Origin: Aquimarina sp. AU58
Lineage (GTDB): Bacteria > Bacteroidota > Bacteroidia > Flavobacteriales > Flavobacteriaceae
Reading direction: 5' to 3'
DNA length: 64,000 nucleotides
Assembly: GCF_900312745.1 (NCBI RefSeq)
Contig: NZ_OMPD01000008.1
Coordinates: forward strand, 186,001 to 250,000
Part shown: in pieces, positions 16,295 through 24,809 of the stretch
Layout: each line of letters starts with the position of its first letter
Numbering within the stretch: the first letter of the stretch is position 1
Notes under the pieces: generated by a model
Seen by the model: only the letters and a program-made list of their open reading frames with translations
What the model was told of the DNA's origin: nothing
The model's database searches: none
Translations under genes and position numbers: made by a program

Positions 16295-18136
16295 TTACTC
16301 CATTGCTTCTGCCATTACATGATACCTTGGATCATCGATATCATGCTCTATAACACTGGCTAATCTAGGAGAAGCTTTAATCATAAGAGCCTGGCACTCT
16401 TCACTAAGGTGTTTAATTTTTACTTTCTTTCCTGCATCTTCATATTTTCCTACAAGATTAAAAATAGCTTCTAATGCCGAGTGATCACTAACACGAGATT
16501 CTATAAAATCGATCTCTACATTTTCGGGATCATTTGCTACATCAAATTTATTATTGAATGCCTGGATACTTCCGAAGAAAAGTGGTCCCCATATTTCATA
16601 AACTTTGGTACCATCTTCGAGGATATGTTTTCTTGCACGAATACGTCTTGCATTTTCCCAGGCAAATACCAAGGCAGACATGATAACACCTGCGATTACT
16701 GCTATTGCCAAATCAAAGAATACCGTTAATGAAGACACTGCAATCAATACAATAGCATCTGCCAAAGGAATTTTATTAAGGATTCTAAAACTAGACCAAG
16801 CAAAGGTTCCTATGACTACCATAAACATTACCCCAACCAATGCCGCAATAGGAACTTGCTCAATTAACCCTGAAGCGAATAAAATAAATAGCAATAACGT
16901 TACTGCAGCAACAATACCAGAAAGTCGGGTTCGTCCACCACCTTTAATATTAATAATTGATTGGCCGATCATTGCACAACCTCCCATTCCGCCAAAAAGT
17001 CCTGTAATGATATTGGCGCCTCCCTGAGCCATACATTCTCTGTTCGAATTACCCCTGGTTTCGGTTAGTTCATCAATTAGATTTAAAGTCATTAACGACT
17101 CTATCAATCCAATTGCAGCAAGAATTACCGAATACGGCGCTATAAAGCGAAATGTCTCCCAGGTAAACGGAATTTTCTTAAAAATATCGATCTGAAACTG
17201 TGGTAAGCCTCCTTTAAGGCCTTCTCCTCCTCCATCTCTAATAAAACTACCCACGGTAGCCACATCCAACTTTCCTATAATCACTATAGCAGAAACTACA
17301 ATAATAGCCAATAATGCTTCTGGAAGTTTATTTGTTAATTTGGGTAATCCCCACATGATTAATATCGTAAGTAATACCAGTCCTAGCATTAATAATAATT
17401 GATTTGTAGGTAGCCAGGATTTTGCTTTTCCTTTTTTGACAATGCTATAAATCACATTATCTTCATAATTAAAAACTACTTCTTTGGTATCCAAGTCAAA
17501 AACCTGTCCTTCATACATTATATATTTTCCTTCCTTAGAATCGATATCAGACAACCTGTTGTTTTCAAAACTAAACAGAGCTTTATTTGTTGCTATATCA
17601 TATACAATGTTATCTGCTCTAATTTCAAATTTTTCCTCAAGAGATTCTGTAACGTATTTATTATTATTAAATACATCTTTCTCAGCTTCTTTAAACATTC
17701 CTAATTGTGAAAGGAAGATCACAATTGCCAAACCATTTACAAACCCCATCATTACAGGATGCGGAATCAAACGCACAAATTTACCCAGCTTAAAAGCTCC
17801 TGCAAACATTTGTATAATCCCCATAAGGATAACAGTGGCAAAAAGGTAATATAATCCTAACTCTTCTCCGGGGGCTCCCATTTCATTTCCTTCTGCGACA
17901 AGACTAACCATAACAACGGCTAATGCTCCTGTGGCACCAGAGATCATACCTGGGCGACCTCCAAAAACAGAAGTGATCAATCCAATCATAAACGCAGCAT
18001 ATAATCCAACTAATGGATCCACCCCAGCTACAAAGGCAAAGGCAACCGCTTCGGGAACCAGAGCTAACGCTACCGTTAACCCGGATAAAATATCATTTTT
18101 AGCATTCGCTACTCTTTTTCTTACAAACTCAGTCAT
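16295..18136 (-). CDS. SulP family anion transporter with STAS domain
   Basis: A SulP (SLC26-type) transporter of 613 residues from the ATG at 18136. The transmembrane core (about ten or more spans) includes the ALVPEAVAFAFVAGVDP signature, and a C-terminal STAS domain covers about the last 120 residues. Members carry sulfate, bicarbonate or other anions, often with Na+ or H+. Substrate is not readable. I chose 18136 because an upstream TTG at 18160 lies inside the -7 promoter element. Unusual: about 95 hydrophilic residues separate the IVIFLSQLGMFKEAE helix from the next span, a place normally only a short loop. This insert contains an internal duplication (see findings). Confidence 0.93.
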   Translation of the reverse strand: MTEFVRKRVANAKNDILSGLTVALALVPEAVAFAFVAGVDPLVGLYAAFMIGLITSVFGGRPGMISGATGALAVVMVSLVAEGNEMGAPGEELGLYYLFATVILMGIIQMFAGAFKLGKFVRLIPHPVMMGFVNGLAIVIFLSQLGMFKEAEKDVFNNNKYVTESLEEKFEIRADNIVYDIATNKALFSFENNRLSDIDSKEGKYIMYEGQVFDLDTKEVVFNYEDNVIYSIVKKGKAKSWLPTNQLLLMLGLVLLTILIMWGLPKLTNKLPEALLAIIVVSAIVIIGKLDVATVGSFIRDGGGEGLKGGLPQFQIDIFKKIPFTWETFRFIAPYSVILAAIGLIESLMTLNLIDELTETRGNSNRECMAQGGANIITGLFGGMGGCAMIGQSIINIKGGGRTRLSGIVAAVTLLLFILFASGLIEQVPIAALVGVMFMVVIGTFAWSSFRILNKIPLADAIVLIAVSSLTVFFDLAIAVIAGVIMSALVFAWENARRIRARKHILEDGTKVYEIWGPLFFGSIQAFNNKFDVANDPENVEIDFIESRVSDHSALEAIFNLVGKYEDAGKKVKIKHLSEECQALMIKASPRLASVIEHDIDDPRYHVMAEAME

Positions 18137-18157
18137 AGTTGTGATATTTTGAGGCTG

Positions 18158-18187
18158 CAAAAATACAGTTATTTTATAGCCCTACAA
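18158..18187 (-). promoter_or_regulatory. SulP gene promoter
   Basis: On the minus strand TTG (18187-18185), 19 bases, then TATTTTTG (18165-18158) match the Bacteroidetes TTG-N19-TAnnTTTG promoter exactly. The start site would fall about 15 bases before the ATG at 18136. Confidence 0.8.
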
Positions 18188-18296
18188 GTAAAACAAGGTT
18201 CATAATCATATATCTCATAAAATTATATTAAATCCTTACATAGAATTTTAAACCTTGAAATCTTTAGTATATTTAGCCTTCTTATATACAATACAG

Positions 18297-20042
18297 ATGC
18301 GAAAAATTACTCTCATTGTTAGCTTTCTAAGCATTATTTCTTGTAATACCTCTGAAAAGCAAAATTCACAAGATTTTGATTTCACTACTATTTTCGAAAA
18401 AAGTAATGGAACCGAAACTCCAACATACTCAGAAGTTATTGCATATTATAAAAATTTGGCAGAAACTTATTCTTCAATTCATATACAGGAAATCGGAATG
18501 ACCGATAGTGGTAATCCCTTACATATCGTGACACTAAATCCTGACGCTGTTTTTGATTTTGAAAAAATTAGAGAAACAAAACGTGTACTTTTAATTAATA
18601 ATGGGATTCACCCTGGTGAGAGTGATGGTATTGATGCTACAATGTTGTTGTTTAGAGATATTGCCCAGGGCAAAATTAATGCTCCTTTAGCTACAGTTTT
18701 AGCTACCATTCCCATATATAATATTGGTGGAGCCTTAAACCGAAATTCAGGAACAAGAACCAACCAGAATGGTCCTAAGTCATATGGCTTTAGAGGTAAT
18801 GCACGTAATTATGATTTGAATCGGGATTTTATAAAAAATGACACCAAAAACGCACAGACTTTTGCTAAAGTATTTCATTTAACAAAACCTGATGTTTTTA
18901 TCGATAATCATGTAAGTAACGGCGCAGATTACCAATATACGCTTACACATTTATTTACTCAGCACAATAAATTAGGTGGTGAATTAGGAAGTTATTTGCA
19001 TAAAGAAATGCATCCACAACTAGAAGCATCACTCGAGGCGAAAAAATGGGATATCACCCCCTATGTAAATGTATGGGGAACTACTCCCGAAAAAGGCTGG
19101 ACTCAGTTTATGGACTCTCCCCGATATTCTACGGGATATACAACTCTTTGGAATACTTTGGGAATGATGGTAGAGACACACATGTTAAAACCTTACAAAC
19201 CAAGAGTTGAAGGCACTTATGAACTTATGAAATCTATGATTGAAATCACAGAAAAAGATGGTACCAAAATTCGTTCATTACGAGAAAAAATCTTTGCCAA
19301 ACAAGCTAAACAAAAAACATATCCAACACACTGGAGAGTAGATACTACCAAGGTTACTAGTTTTGATTTTAAAGGATATGAAGGAGAATTTATTGATAGC
19401 GAGATCACAGGGGCAAAACGATTAAAATATCACCAGAACAAACCTTATACAAAAGAAGTAACCTATAAAAACTACTTTACTCCCACCACCGAGATAAGTA
19501 TCCCACAAGCGTATGTTATTCCCCAGGGCAGATGGAGGGTAATCGAGTTATTAACACTCAATCAAGTAGAGTTTAAGCCTCTAGAAAAAGATTCTACAAT
19601 TACTACCGAAGTATATCATATTAAAGATTATAAGACCAGAACATCGCCTTATGAAGGGCATTATCTACATTACCGGGTTTCGATTAAAAAAAATATTGAG
19701 AAAGTCACTTTAAAAAAAGGAGATTTCATTGTTAAAACAGATCAAAAAGCTTTTAGATATCTTATAGAAACTTTAGAGCCAGAAGCTCCGGATTCTTTCT
19801 TTAATTGGAATTTTTTTGACACTATTCTACAACAGAAAGAAGGGTTTTCTCCTTATGTATGGGAGGATAAAGCCGCAGAATTATTAAGAAACAATAACGA
19901 GCTAAGAGTGCAGTTTCAGGACAAGAAAAAAGATACAGCTTTTGCTAATAATTGGTATGCGCAACTAGATTGGATACATAAACAATCTAATAATTATGAA
20001 AAAGCACATATGAGATATCCTATATATCGAATTTTGAAATAA
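18297..20042 (+). CDS. M14 family zinc carboxypeptidase lipoprotein
   Basis: From the ATG at 18297 this is 581 residues with a lipobox (IISC-NTSE, Cys17), so it is likely envelope-anchored. The first 300 residues form an M14 zinc carboxypeptidase: the zinc pair in NNGIHPGESDGID, NYDLNRDFI (substrate-binding Asn-Arg type segment), the third zinc ligand region in FIDNHVSNGADYQY and the catalytic Glu in MMVETHMLKPY. The remaining C-terminal 270 residues have no family I can name. The family removes C-terminal amino acids or acts on peptidoglycan peptides. The longer in-frame start at 18255 would bury the lipobox signal and is less likely. Confidence 0.88.
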   Translation: MRKITLIVSFLSIISCNTSEKQNSQDFDFTTIFEKSNGTETPTYSEVIAYYKNLAETYSSIHIQEIGMTDSGNPLHIVTLNPDAVFDFEKIRETKRVLLINNGIHPGESDGIDATMLLFRDIAQGKINAPLATVLATIPIYNIGGALNRNSGTRTNQNGPKSYGFRGNARNYDLNRDFIKNDTKNAQTFAKVFHLTKPDVFIDNHVSNGADYQYTLTHLFTQHNKLGGELGSYLHKEMHPQLEASLEAKKWDITPYVNVWGTTPEKGWTQFMDSPRYSTGYTTLWNTLGMMVETHMLKPYKPRVEGTYELMKSMIEITEKDGTKIRSLREKIFAKQAKQKTYPTHWRVDTTKVTSFDFKGYEGEFIDSEITGAKRLKYHQNKPYTKEVTYKNYFTPTTEISIPQAYVIPQGRWRVIELLTLNQVEFKPLEKDSTITTEVYHIKDYKTRTSPYEGHYLHYRVSIKKNIEKVTLKKGDFIVKTDQKAFRYLIETLEPEAPDSFFNWNFFDTILQQKEGFSPYVWEDKAAELLRNNNELRVQFQDKKKDTAFANNWYAQLDWIHKQSNNYEKAHMRYPIYRILK

Positions 20043-20070
20043 ACTAAGACAAAGCAAATAAGGGCTCTAC

Positions 20071-21303
20071 CTATTGTTTTTGCCCAAACTTGTTAGCCAT
20101 GAGTTCCCATAATTCGGTATAACCATGATCATAACCTAAAGCCCATATTCCTACTCCGGCTAGTTTTTTATATTTAATCCAATCATATTTGTAGGATAAC
20201 GAAAGACTATCATCAAACCAAAGTTGTTTTGTTACTCCTTTTTCTTCATATATACCATACTGAGTAGAACTTATGGTATCAAAACTAATCTTATATTTTT
20301 TTGTATCAAGCAATTCTCGAGTTGTGCTATACATATCGTGAGAAATAAATTTTTCGGCTTTGCTTGGTATAGGAGTATTTTGGGTTTTCCACTTATCTCC
20401 ATAATAGGGCAACCCTACTATTAGCTTGTCTGGCTTAACACCTTCATTCATATAATAATCTACAGAAGATTCAACACTGTGTACCCCCCATCGTTTACTG
20501 CTTTTTAATGGAGAAACTGGTCCTGCGTGTTTACTAAATCCTCCATAATAATCATACCCCATTAGTGTATAAAAATCGATAGAAGAATCAATTGTTTTTA
20601 TATCGAATATTTTATGATAATCAACTGCATATAATGCCACCGAAACCATATAATCAGGATTTATCTTATGTAATCGATCTGATAATGTAACAATAAACTG
20701 ATTAAATTCTTTTTTATCTTTTGATGAGACTCCTTCAAAATCTATGTTTATACCATTTGCTTTTCTATGATCCAACAATACACTTAAACTATCTGCAAGA
20801 GTTTTCTGAGCTTTTGGATTCTTTAGAAACTGTGCATTTCTTTTTTCACCAAAATTAGACACAGTGAGAAATACCTTACAATTATTCACTTTTGCACTAT
20901 CCACCATAGCGGTAGTTTTCCATTGATGAATATCATCATAACTTCCTGTCTCGGCATTAACCATATACGAAAAATAGGAAACACCCCATAACAATGAAAA
21001 ATTATAACTCTTATAAGCAGATCCCTTAGAAAAAATATGCCAGCCAAAAGTTTTATATTCTTTATGAATATTATACCCAGACGCAGGCTTAAAATGATGA
21101 GTGATATTATTAAGACTGTCCCATTGTTGTTCTGTTGTAAAATTATAGTCAGAAAATTGTGTATAATGTGAATGATTGGGACCTATATATGTGTTCGTAG
21201 AATCCGGATCACTAGATATGTTTTTTTCTTTACTCTCTTTAGTATTACAGGCAACACTTAAAAAAAGAATTAGAAAAAGTAGTGTAAATACGTTAATCTT
21301 CAT
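20071..21303 (-). CDS. GH18-type glycosidase lipoprotein
   Basis: A 410-residue lipoprotein (lipobox SVAC-NTKE, Cys19) of the GH18 family with the catalytic strand NGINIDFEGV at 183-192. The DxxDxDxE motif of chitinases is nearly kept: Asp188 and Glu190 (catalytic acid) are present and the leading Asp is Asn183. YTLMGYDYYGGF and GIWALGYDHG resemble the later GH18 strands. The family covers chitinases, endo-N-acetylglucosaminidases and spore cortex hydrolases of the YaaH type. It could act on chitin oligomers, N-glycans or peptidoglycan. It runs convergently with the M14 peptidase gene, 28 bp apart. Confidence 0.88.
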   Translation of the reverse strand: MKINVFTLLFLILFLSVACNTKESKEKNISSDPDSTNTYIGPNHSHYTQFSDYNFTTEQQWDSLNNITHHFKPASGYNIHKEYKTFGWHIFSKGSAYKSYNFSLLWGVSYFSYMVNAETGSYDDIHQWKTTAMVDSAKVNNCKVFLTVSNFGEKRNAQFLKNPKAQKTLADSLSVLLDHRKANGINIDFEGVSSKDKKEFNQFIVTLSDRLHKINPDYMVSVALYAVDYHKIFDIKTIDSSIDFYTLMGYDYYGGFSKHAGPVSPLKSSKRWGVHSVESSVDYYMNEGVKPDKLIVGLPYYGDKWKTQNTPIPSKAEKFISHDMYSTTRELLDTKKYKISFDTISSTQYGIYEEKGVTKQLWFDDSLSLSYKYDWIKYKKLAGVGIWALGYDHGYTELWELMANKFGQKQ

Positions 21304-21350
21304 TTTATTATCGAGTATTAAATTTTAGAACTAATTACTCCTTATCATAT

Positions 21351-21381
21351 AAAAAAGGGAGATAACATACCTCCCTTTTTT
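21351..21381 (-). terminator. Terminator downstream of the LysM gene
   Basis: AAAAAAGGGAG (21351-21361) pairs with CTCCCTTTTTT (21371-21381). It lies after the minus-strand BON-LysM gene and before the GH18 gene. Confidence 0.85.
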
Positions 21382-21407
21382 ATTCTATATTATATCTAGT
21401 TGTTATG

Positions 21408-21869
21408 TTAACTCATTACAGGAATTCGTAATGTTTGCCCTGGATAAATTTTATCAGGGTGTTCGAGCATTGGTCTGTTTGCTTCAAAAATAACATTGTA
21501 TTTCATAGGGTCTCCATAAACTTCCTTAGATATTTTTGAAAGTGTATCTCCACTCTTAACCACATGAAATTTAGCCTCAGGTTCTGGATTAGTAACAGTA
21601 ATATTATCCTCTACACAACCGACACAATCAATATTACCCATTGCCAGAATAATCTTTTCTCTATCTGCATTAGTTTCTGTTTGTCCTGATACGGTTATCA
21701 TTTCAGAAACAGATACATCAAGACCAGAAACAGGTATACCTAACCGATCAATTTCGGCTTTTAGTAAATCGGTCTTACTTTTTGGCGTTACCACTTCTTC
21801 TTTAACTGCCTCATCTTTAATACCGAATAGCTTTTTTCCTGCTCCTTTAATAAATGAAAATAAACCCAT
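21408..21869 (-). CDS. BON and LysM domain protein (Kbp/YgaU type)
   Basis: This 153-residue protein has a basic helical N-terminus (MGLFSFIKGAGKKLFG), a BON domain (about 45-95) and a LysM domain (about 100-150: FHVVKSGDTLSKISKEVYGD...PDKIYPGQTLRIP). That order and length match E. coli Kbp/YgaU, a cytoplasmic potassium-binding protein. No signal peptide is seen, which fits an intracellular role. The BON part carries a Cys-x-x-Cys (NIDCVGCVED) not typical of E. coli Kbp. A hairpin terminator follows. Confidence 0.9.
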   Translation of the reverse strand: MGLFSFIKGAGKKLFGIKDEAVKEEVVTPKSKTDLLKAEIDRLGIPVSGLDVSVSEMITVSGQTETNADREKIILAMGNIDCVGCVEDNITVTNPEPEAKFHVVKSGDTLSKISKEVYGDPMKYNVIFEANRPMLEHPDKIYPGQTLRIPVMS

Positions 21870-21936
21870 AATGTTTTGTTTTAGTTAGTAATTGATTATA
21901 AAGTAAAAATATTTTTAATAAAATTAAAAAACAACA

Positions 21937-22545
21937 TTATGACAAATAATCATGCGAAAACAATAGCTTAATATTCGAATAAGAATCCTGCAAAGCTTTT
22001 TTAGCTTTTTTAGTATTCTTCCATCTTACCTTGGTAATCCCTTCGTTTTTTTGTGGCACTAACTCTCCTTCATAGTTGGTTTTCATCTCAAACCAATACG
22101 TAACCTTTAACCGAAACTCTCCATTTCTTTTAAAGATATGATAGCTTCGATATAAGAATTTGGTAATCTCTAATCCCGAAACCCCCGTTTCTTCCTCTAC
22201 TTCTCTCATCGCAGCGGTTTCCATATCTTCCTTTTTTTCAACTTTACCCTTTGGCAGATCCCATTTTCCATTACGGCGAATAAACAAGATTTCTTTATTC
22301 TCATTATATACCTTTCCTCCTCCGGCTACCACTACTGGTAATTTCGAATATAAATGTTCTATTAGTTTATCTTCTTTTTTATGATAGAGATGGTATTTTG
22401 CTTCTTCATGTATTGCTTCCTTACTTAGAATATCTCTTATAATTGTTGGAAAGCTAGCTTCTTTTATCGGGATCATTTCATAATCCTCGATCGACTTTTT
22501 TGTAGACAGAATAATAGGGGTATTATTCACAAAAACTTTATACAT
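21937..22545 (-). CDS. NUDIX hydrolase
   Basis: From the ATG at 22545 this is 202 residues. The NUDIX box spans about residues 100-122 (GX5EX7REVEEETGV), with Glu residues for divalent metal. The N-terminal 65 residues (VFVNNTPIILSTKKS...) form a short extra domain seen in flavobacterial relatives. NUDIX enzymes cleave nucleoside diphosphate-linked compounds; the substrate here is unknown. A TTG at 22551 is an alternative start. The gene is divergent from pyrE, with only eight bases between the two start codons. Confidence 0.9.
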   Translation of the reverse strand: MYKVFVNNTPIILSTKKSIEDYEMIPIKEASFPTIIRDILSKEAIHEEAKYHLYHKKEDKLIEHLYSKLPVVVAGGGKVYNENKEILFIRRNGKWDLPKGKVEKKEDMETAAMREVEEETGVSGLEITKFLYRSYHIFKRNGEFRLKVTYWFEMKTNYEGELVPQKNEGITKVRWKNTKKAKKALQDSYSNIKLLFSHDYLS

Positions 22546-22548
22546 TTG
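22541..22548 (+). promoter_or_regulatory. pyrE -7 element, possibly giving a leaderless mRNA
   Basis: TACATTTG matches TAnnTTTG and ends five bases before the pyrE ATG at 22554. Transcription from it would start at or next to the start codon. It overlaps the first codons of the divergent NUDIX gene. No -33 TTG is seen at normal spacing. Confidence 0.4.
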
Positions 22549-22553
22549 CAACT

Positions 22554-23195
22554 ATGATTTTTGATAAAGATACAGCAAAAAAAACTGCTGAACTACTACT
22601 GCAAATTAATGCAATTAAATTAAAACCACAAGAACCATTTACTTGGGCATCTGGATGGAAATCTCCTATCTATTGTGATAATCGAATTACACTTTCTTAT
22701 CCAGAAATTCGGAATTTCCTGAGTAAGCATCTTGCTGAGTTTATAGAAAAAGAATATGGTAAACCCGATGTAATTGCGGGAGTTGCTACAGGCGCTATTG
22801 GTATAGGAATTCTGGTTGCAGAACAATTAGATCTTCCTTTTATTTATGTACGCCCTGAAGCAAAGAAGCACGGTAGAAAAAACCAAATAGAAGGTATCGT
22901 TCCAACTCACAAAAATGTTGTGGTTGTCGAAGATTTAATTAGCACAGGAAAAAGTAGTCTTAACGCTGTAAAAGCGTTAAAAGAGGCCGATGCTAACGTA
23001 AAAGGAATGGTAGCTATATTTAATTATGGTTTTGATATTGCAGTGCAGAATTTTAAAGAAGCGGCATTGTCTTTGCATACATTAAGTAACTATGAGAATC
23101 TTTTGGAACAGGCAGTTGATACTGAATACATTACAAAAGAACAACAACAAACATTACAAAGCTGGAAAACAAATCCTGCCGAGTGGAACATATAA
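22554..23195 (+). CDS. pyrE: Orotate phosphoribosyltransferase
   Basis: This 213-residue enzyme makes orotidine monophosphate from orotate and PRPP in pyrimidine synthesis. The type I phosphoribosyltransferase signature VVVVEDLISTGKSS (about 122-135) binds PRPP, and the N-terminal FTWASGWKSPIYCDNR is the typical orotate-site segment of PyrE. Length fits. It leads a short plus-strand run with an SRPBCC gene 15 bp downstream. Confidence 0.96.
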   Translation: MIFDKDTAKKTAELLLQINAIKLKPQEPFTWASGWKSPIYCDNRITLSYPEIRNFLSKHLAEFIEKEYGKPDVIAGVATGAIGIGILVAEQLDLPFIYVRPEAKKHGRKNQIEGIVPTHKNVVVVEDLISTGKSSLNAVKALKEADANVKGMVAIFNYGFDIAVQNFKEAALSLHTLSNYENLLEQAVDTEYITKEQQQTLQSWKTNPAEWNI

Positions 23196-23210
23196 CAATT
23201 TAATAACATT

Positions 23211-23603
23211 ATGAACTTAGAAAGCCCTACTGTTACTGTAAATAAAACAGCAGAAGATGTATTCGAATTTTTGACTAAAGTTGAAAACTTTGAGCAACTT
23301 ATGCCAGAAAGTAAGCAAAAATTTGAAAAAATAAGTGATTCCAGGTTTCTTTTCCAATTAAAAGGAATGCCAGAATTAGTATTAGATCAAAAAGAAAGTA
23401 CGAGCCCAAGTCAGGTTGTTCTTGGAGCTGCTAGTGACAAGCTTCCTTTTACATTAACTGCAGATATTGTTGATTCTGGAGATGGAAAAAGCACAGCAAA
23501 ACTTACTTTTGATGGGCAGTTTAATGCTATGATGTCGATGATGATTAAAAATCCCATCCAGAATTTTATCAATACCCTAATAGAAAATATAGGTAAACTA
23601 TAA
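23211..23603 (+). CDS. SRPBCC (START-like) fold protein
   Basis: A 130-residue protein matching the helix-grip SRPBCC pattern: VTVNKTAEDVFEFLTKVENFEQLMP, then alternating strands (FLFQLKG, LVLDQKE, ADIVDSGDGKSTAKLTFDG) and a long C-terminal helix ending FINTLIENIGKL. These proteins have a hydrophobic ligand cavity. The ligand is unknown. It follows pyrE by 15 bp and meets birA tail to tail with no base between the stop codons. Confidence 0.85.
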   Translation: MNLESPTVTVNKTAEDVFEFLTKVENFEQLMPESKQKFEKISDSRFLFQLKGMPELVLDQKESTSPSQVVLGAASDKLPFTLTADIVDSGDGKSTAKLTFDGQFNAMMSMMIKNPIQNFINTLIENIGKL

Positions 23604-24335
23604 TTAGTACAATAATTTAATCTCTTTGAGGTCAAAATCCGAGATGATTTCATCCTCTATTAAGACTTGAAGCTTACCTTCGTTGGTGATAGTTTTGATA
23701 ATTCCAACAAAAGATTCGCCTTCTACATCTAAAAACGTAGAGGGTTTGTTTTTTCTAAAAAGTACCGCCTCGTATTCTTTTTTAAGGTGTATAAAATTAG
23801 AAATACACAACGCAGAAAATCGTTTTTCTAACTGGACTAATAAAGATTGTAAGACTTCTTCAATATTTAAATTCTGGCCCAAAACTTGTTTTAAGGATCC
23901 TGCTTGAGGTAAGTTATCGAATTCTATTTGATTAATATTAATTCCAATCCCAATAATAGCTCCGATCATACTGCCATTCTTTACCACATTTTCTATCAAA
24001 ATACCACACAATTTCTGCTTATCTGACAGAATGTCGTTAGGCCATTTTATAGATAATTTAGGTACTATAAGACGATTTAAAGTATCATAAACAGCTAATG
24101 ATGTAGCTATAGAAACATAAAACTGATCTGTTAACGGTAATCCCTCAATAGGCATGAACACACTACATGTAAGGTTTTCGCCTGGGTTACTTTGCCAAAT
24201 CGTACCCATCTGTCCCTTACCCGACAGTTGCTTTCTTGCTATTACGCAAACTGGAGCGGTAAAATGCTTTTCACGATTCAAGTCTCTTAGAAAAGTATTT
24301 GTAGAGTCAATGGCATCAACTTTGATTATATGCAT
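23604..24335 (-). CDS. birA: Biotin--[acetyl-CoA-carboxylase] ligase
   Basis: A 243-residue biotin protein ligase that attaches biotin to the carboxyl carrier protein. It has the biotin/ATP loop GKGQMGTIWQSNPGENL and the SIKWPNDI catalytic-lysine motif. The N-terminal helix-turn-helix of E. coli BirA is missing, so it is the monofunctional type and does not repress biotin genes. It ends with a short SH3-like C-terminal domain (FVGIIKTITNEGKLQVLIED). Divergent from rsfS. Confidence 0.95.
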   Translation of the reverse strand: MHIIKVDAIDSTNTFLRDLNREKHFTAPVCVIARKQLSGKGQMGTIWQSNPGENLTCSVFMPIEGLPLTDQFYVSIATSLAVYDTLNRLIVPKLSIKWPNDILSDKQKLCGILIENVVKNGSMIGAIIGIGININQIEFDNLPQAGSLKQVLGQNLNIEEVLQSLLVQLEKRFSALCISNFIHLKKEYEAVLFRKNKPSTFLDVEGESFVGIIKTITNEGKLQVLIEDEIISDFDLKEIKLLY

Positions 24336-24424
24336 GTATAAGGTGTAAAAGTTTTACAAATGTCCGACTAATACAGACATTAAAATCATAAAAAGTAATA
24401 ACTTTACACAAATTAAAAAAATGC

Positions 24425-24796
24425 ATGACTAAAAAAGAAATCGGTAACGATCAATTAATTACTCAAATATTAAAAGGTATTGAAGAAGTAAAAGGTAAGG
24501 ATATCAATATTTTAGATCTCAGAGATATCGAAAATACAGTATGTAACTACTTTGTAATCTGCAACGGAACTTCTAATACGCAAGTAAATGCAATTGTAAG
24601 CTCTATCCAAAAAACGGTAAGTAAAGAACTTAAAGACAAACCTTGGCATATCGAAGGTAGTGAAAATGCAGAATGGGTATTAATTGATTATGTTAATGTT
24701 GTTGTGCACGTTTTTCAAAAACACATCAGAGAATTCTATGATATAGAAGGACTTTGGGGAGATGCAAAAACTACAGTTATCGAAACGAATTATTAA
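24425..24796 (+). CDS. rsfS: Ribosomal silencing factor RsfS
   Basis: This 123-residue protein is of the RsfS/Iojap family, which binds ribosomal protein L14 and blocks subunit joining in starvation. The DLRDIENTVCNYFVICNG segment and the C-terminal DYVNVVVHVFQKHIREFYDIEGLWGD pattern are diagnostic. The start is at ATG 24425. An ATG four bases earlier opens only a three-codon frame (ATGCATGACTAA) overlapping it, which could lower initiation. It is 13 bp upstream of ftsH, a usual order in Bacteroidetes. Confidence 0.95.
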   Translation: MTKKEIGNDQLITQILKGIEEVKGKDINILDLRDIENTVCNYFVICNGTSNTQVNAIVSSIQKTVSKELKDKPWHIEGSENAEWVLIDYVNVVVHVFQKHIREFYDIEGLWGDAKTTVIETNY

Positions 24797-24809
24797 AAGA
24801 AAACCGTAA

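Noticed and set aside
16605..17027. A 140-codon plus-strand frame opposite the SulP gene
   Set aside because: It is a shadow of the well-supported SulP membrane protein; its composition (Ile, Pro and Thr rich) is what reversed transmembrane codons give, and there is no promoter or start context.
18137..18160. TTG start at 18160 for the SulP gene
   Set aside because: That codon overlaps the -7 element of a very good promoter (18158-18187), so transcription would start after it; the ATG at 18136 is preferred.
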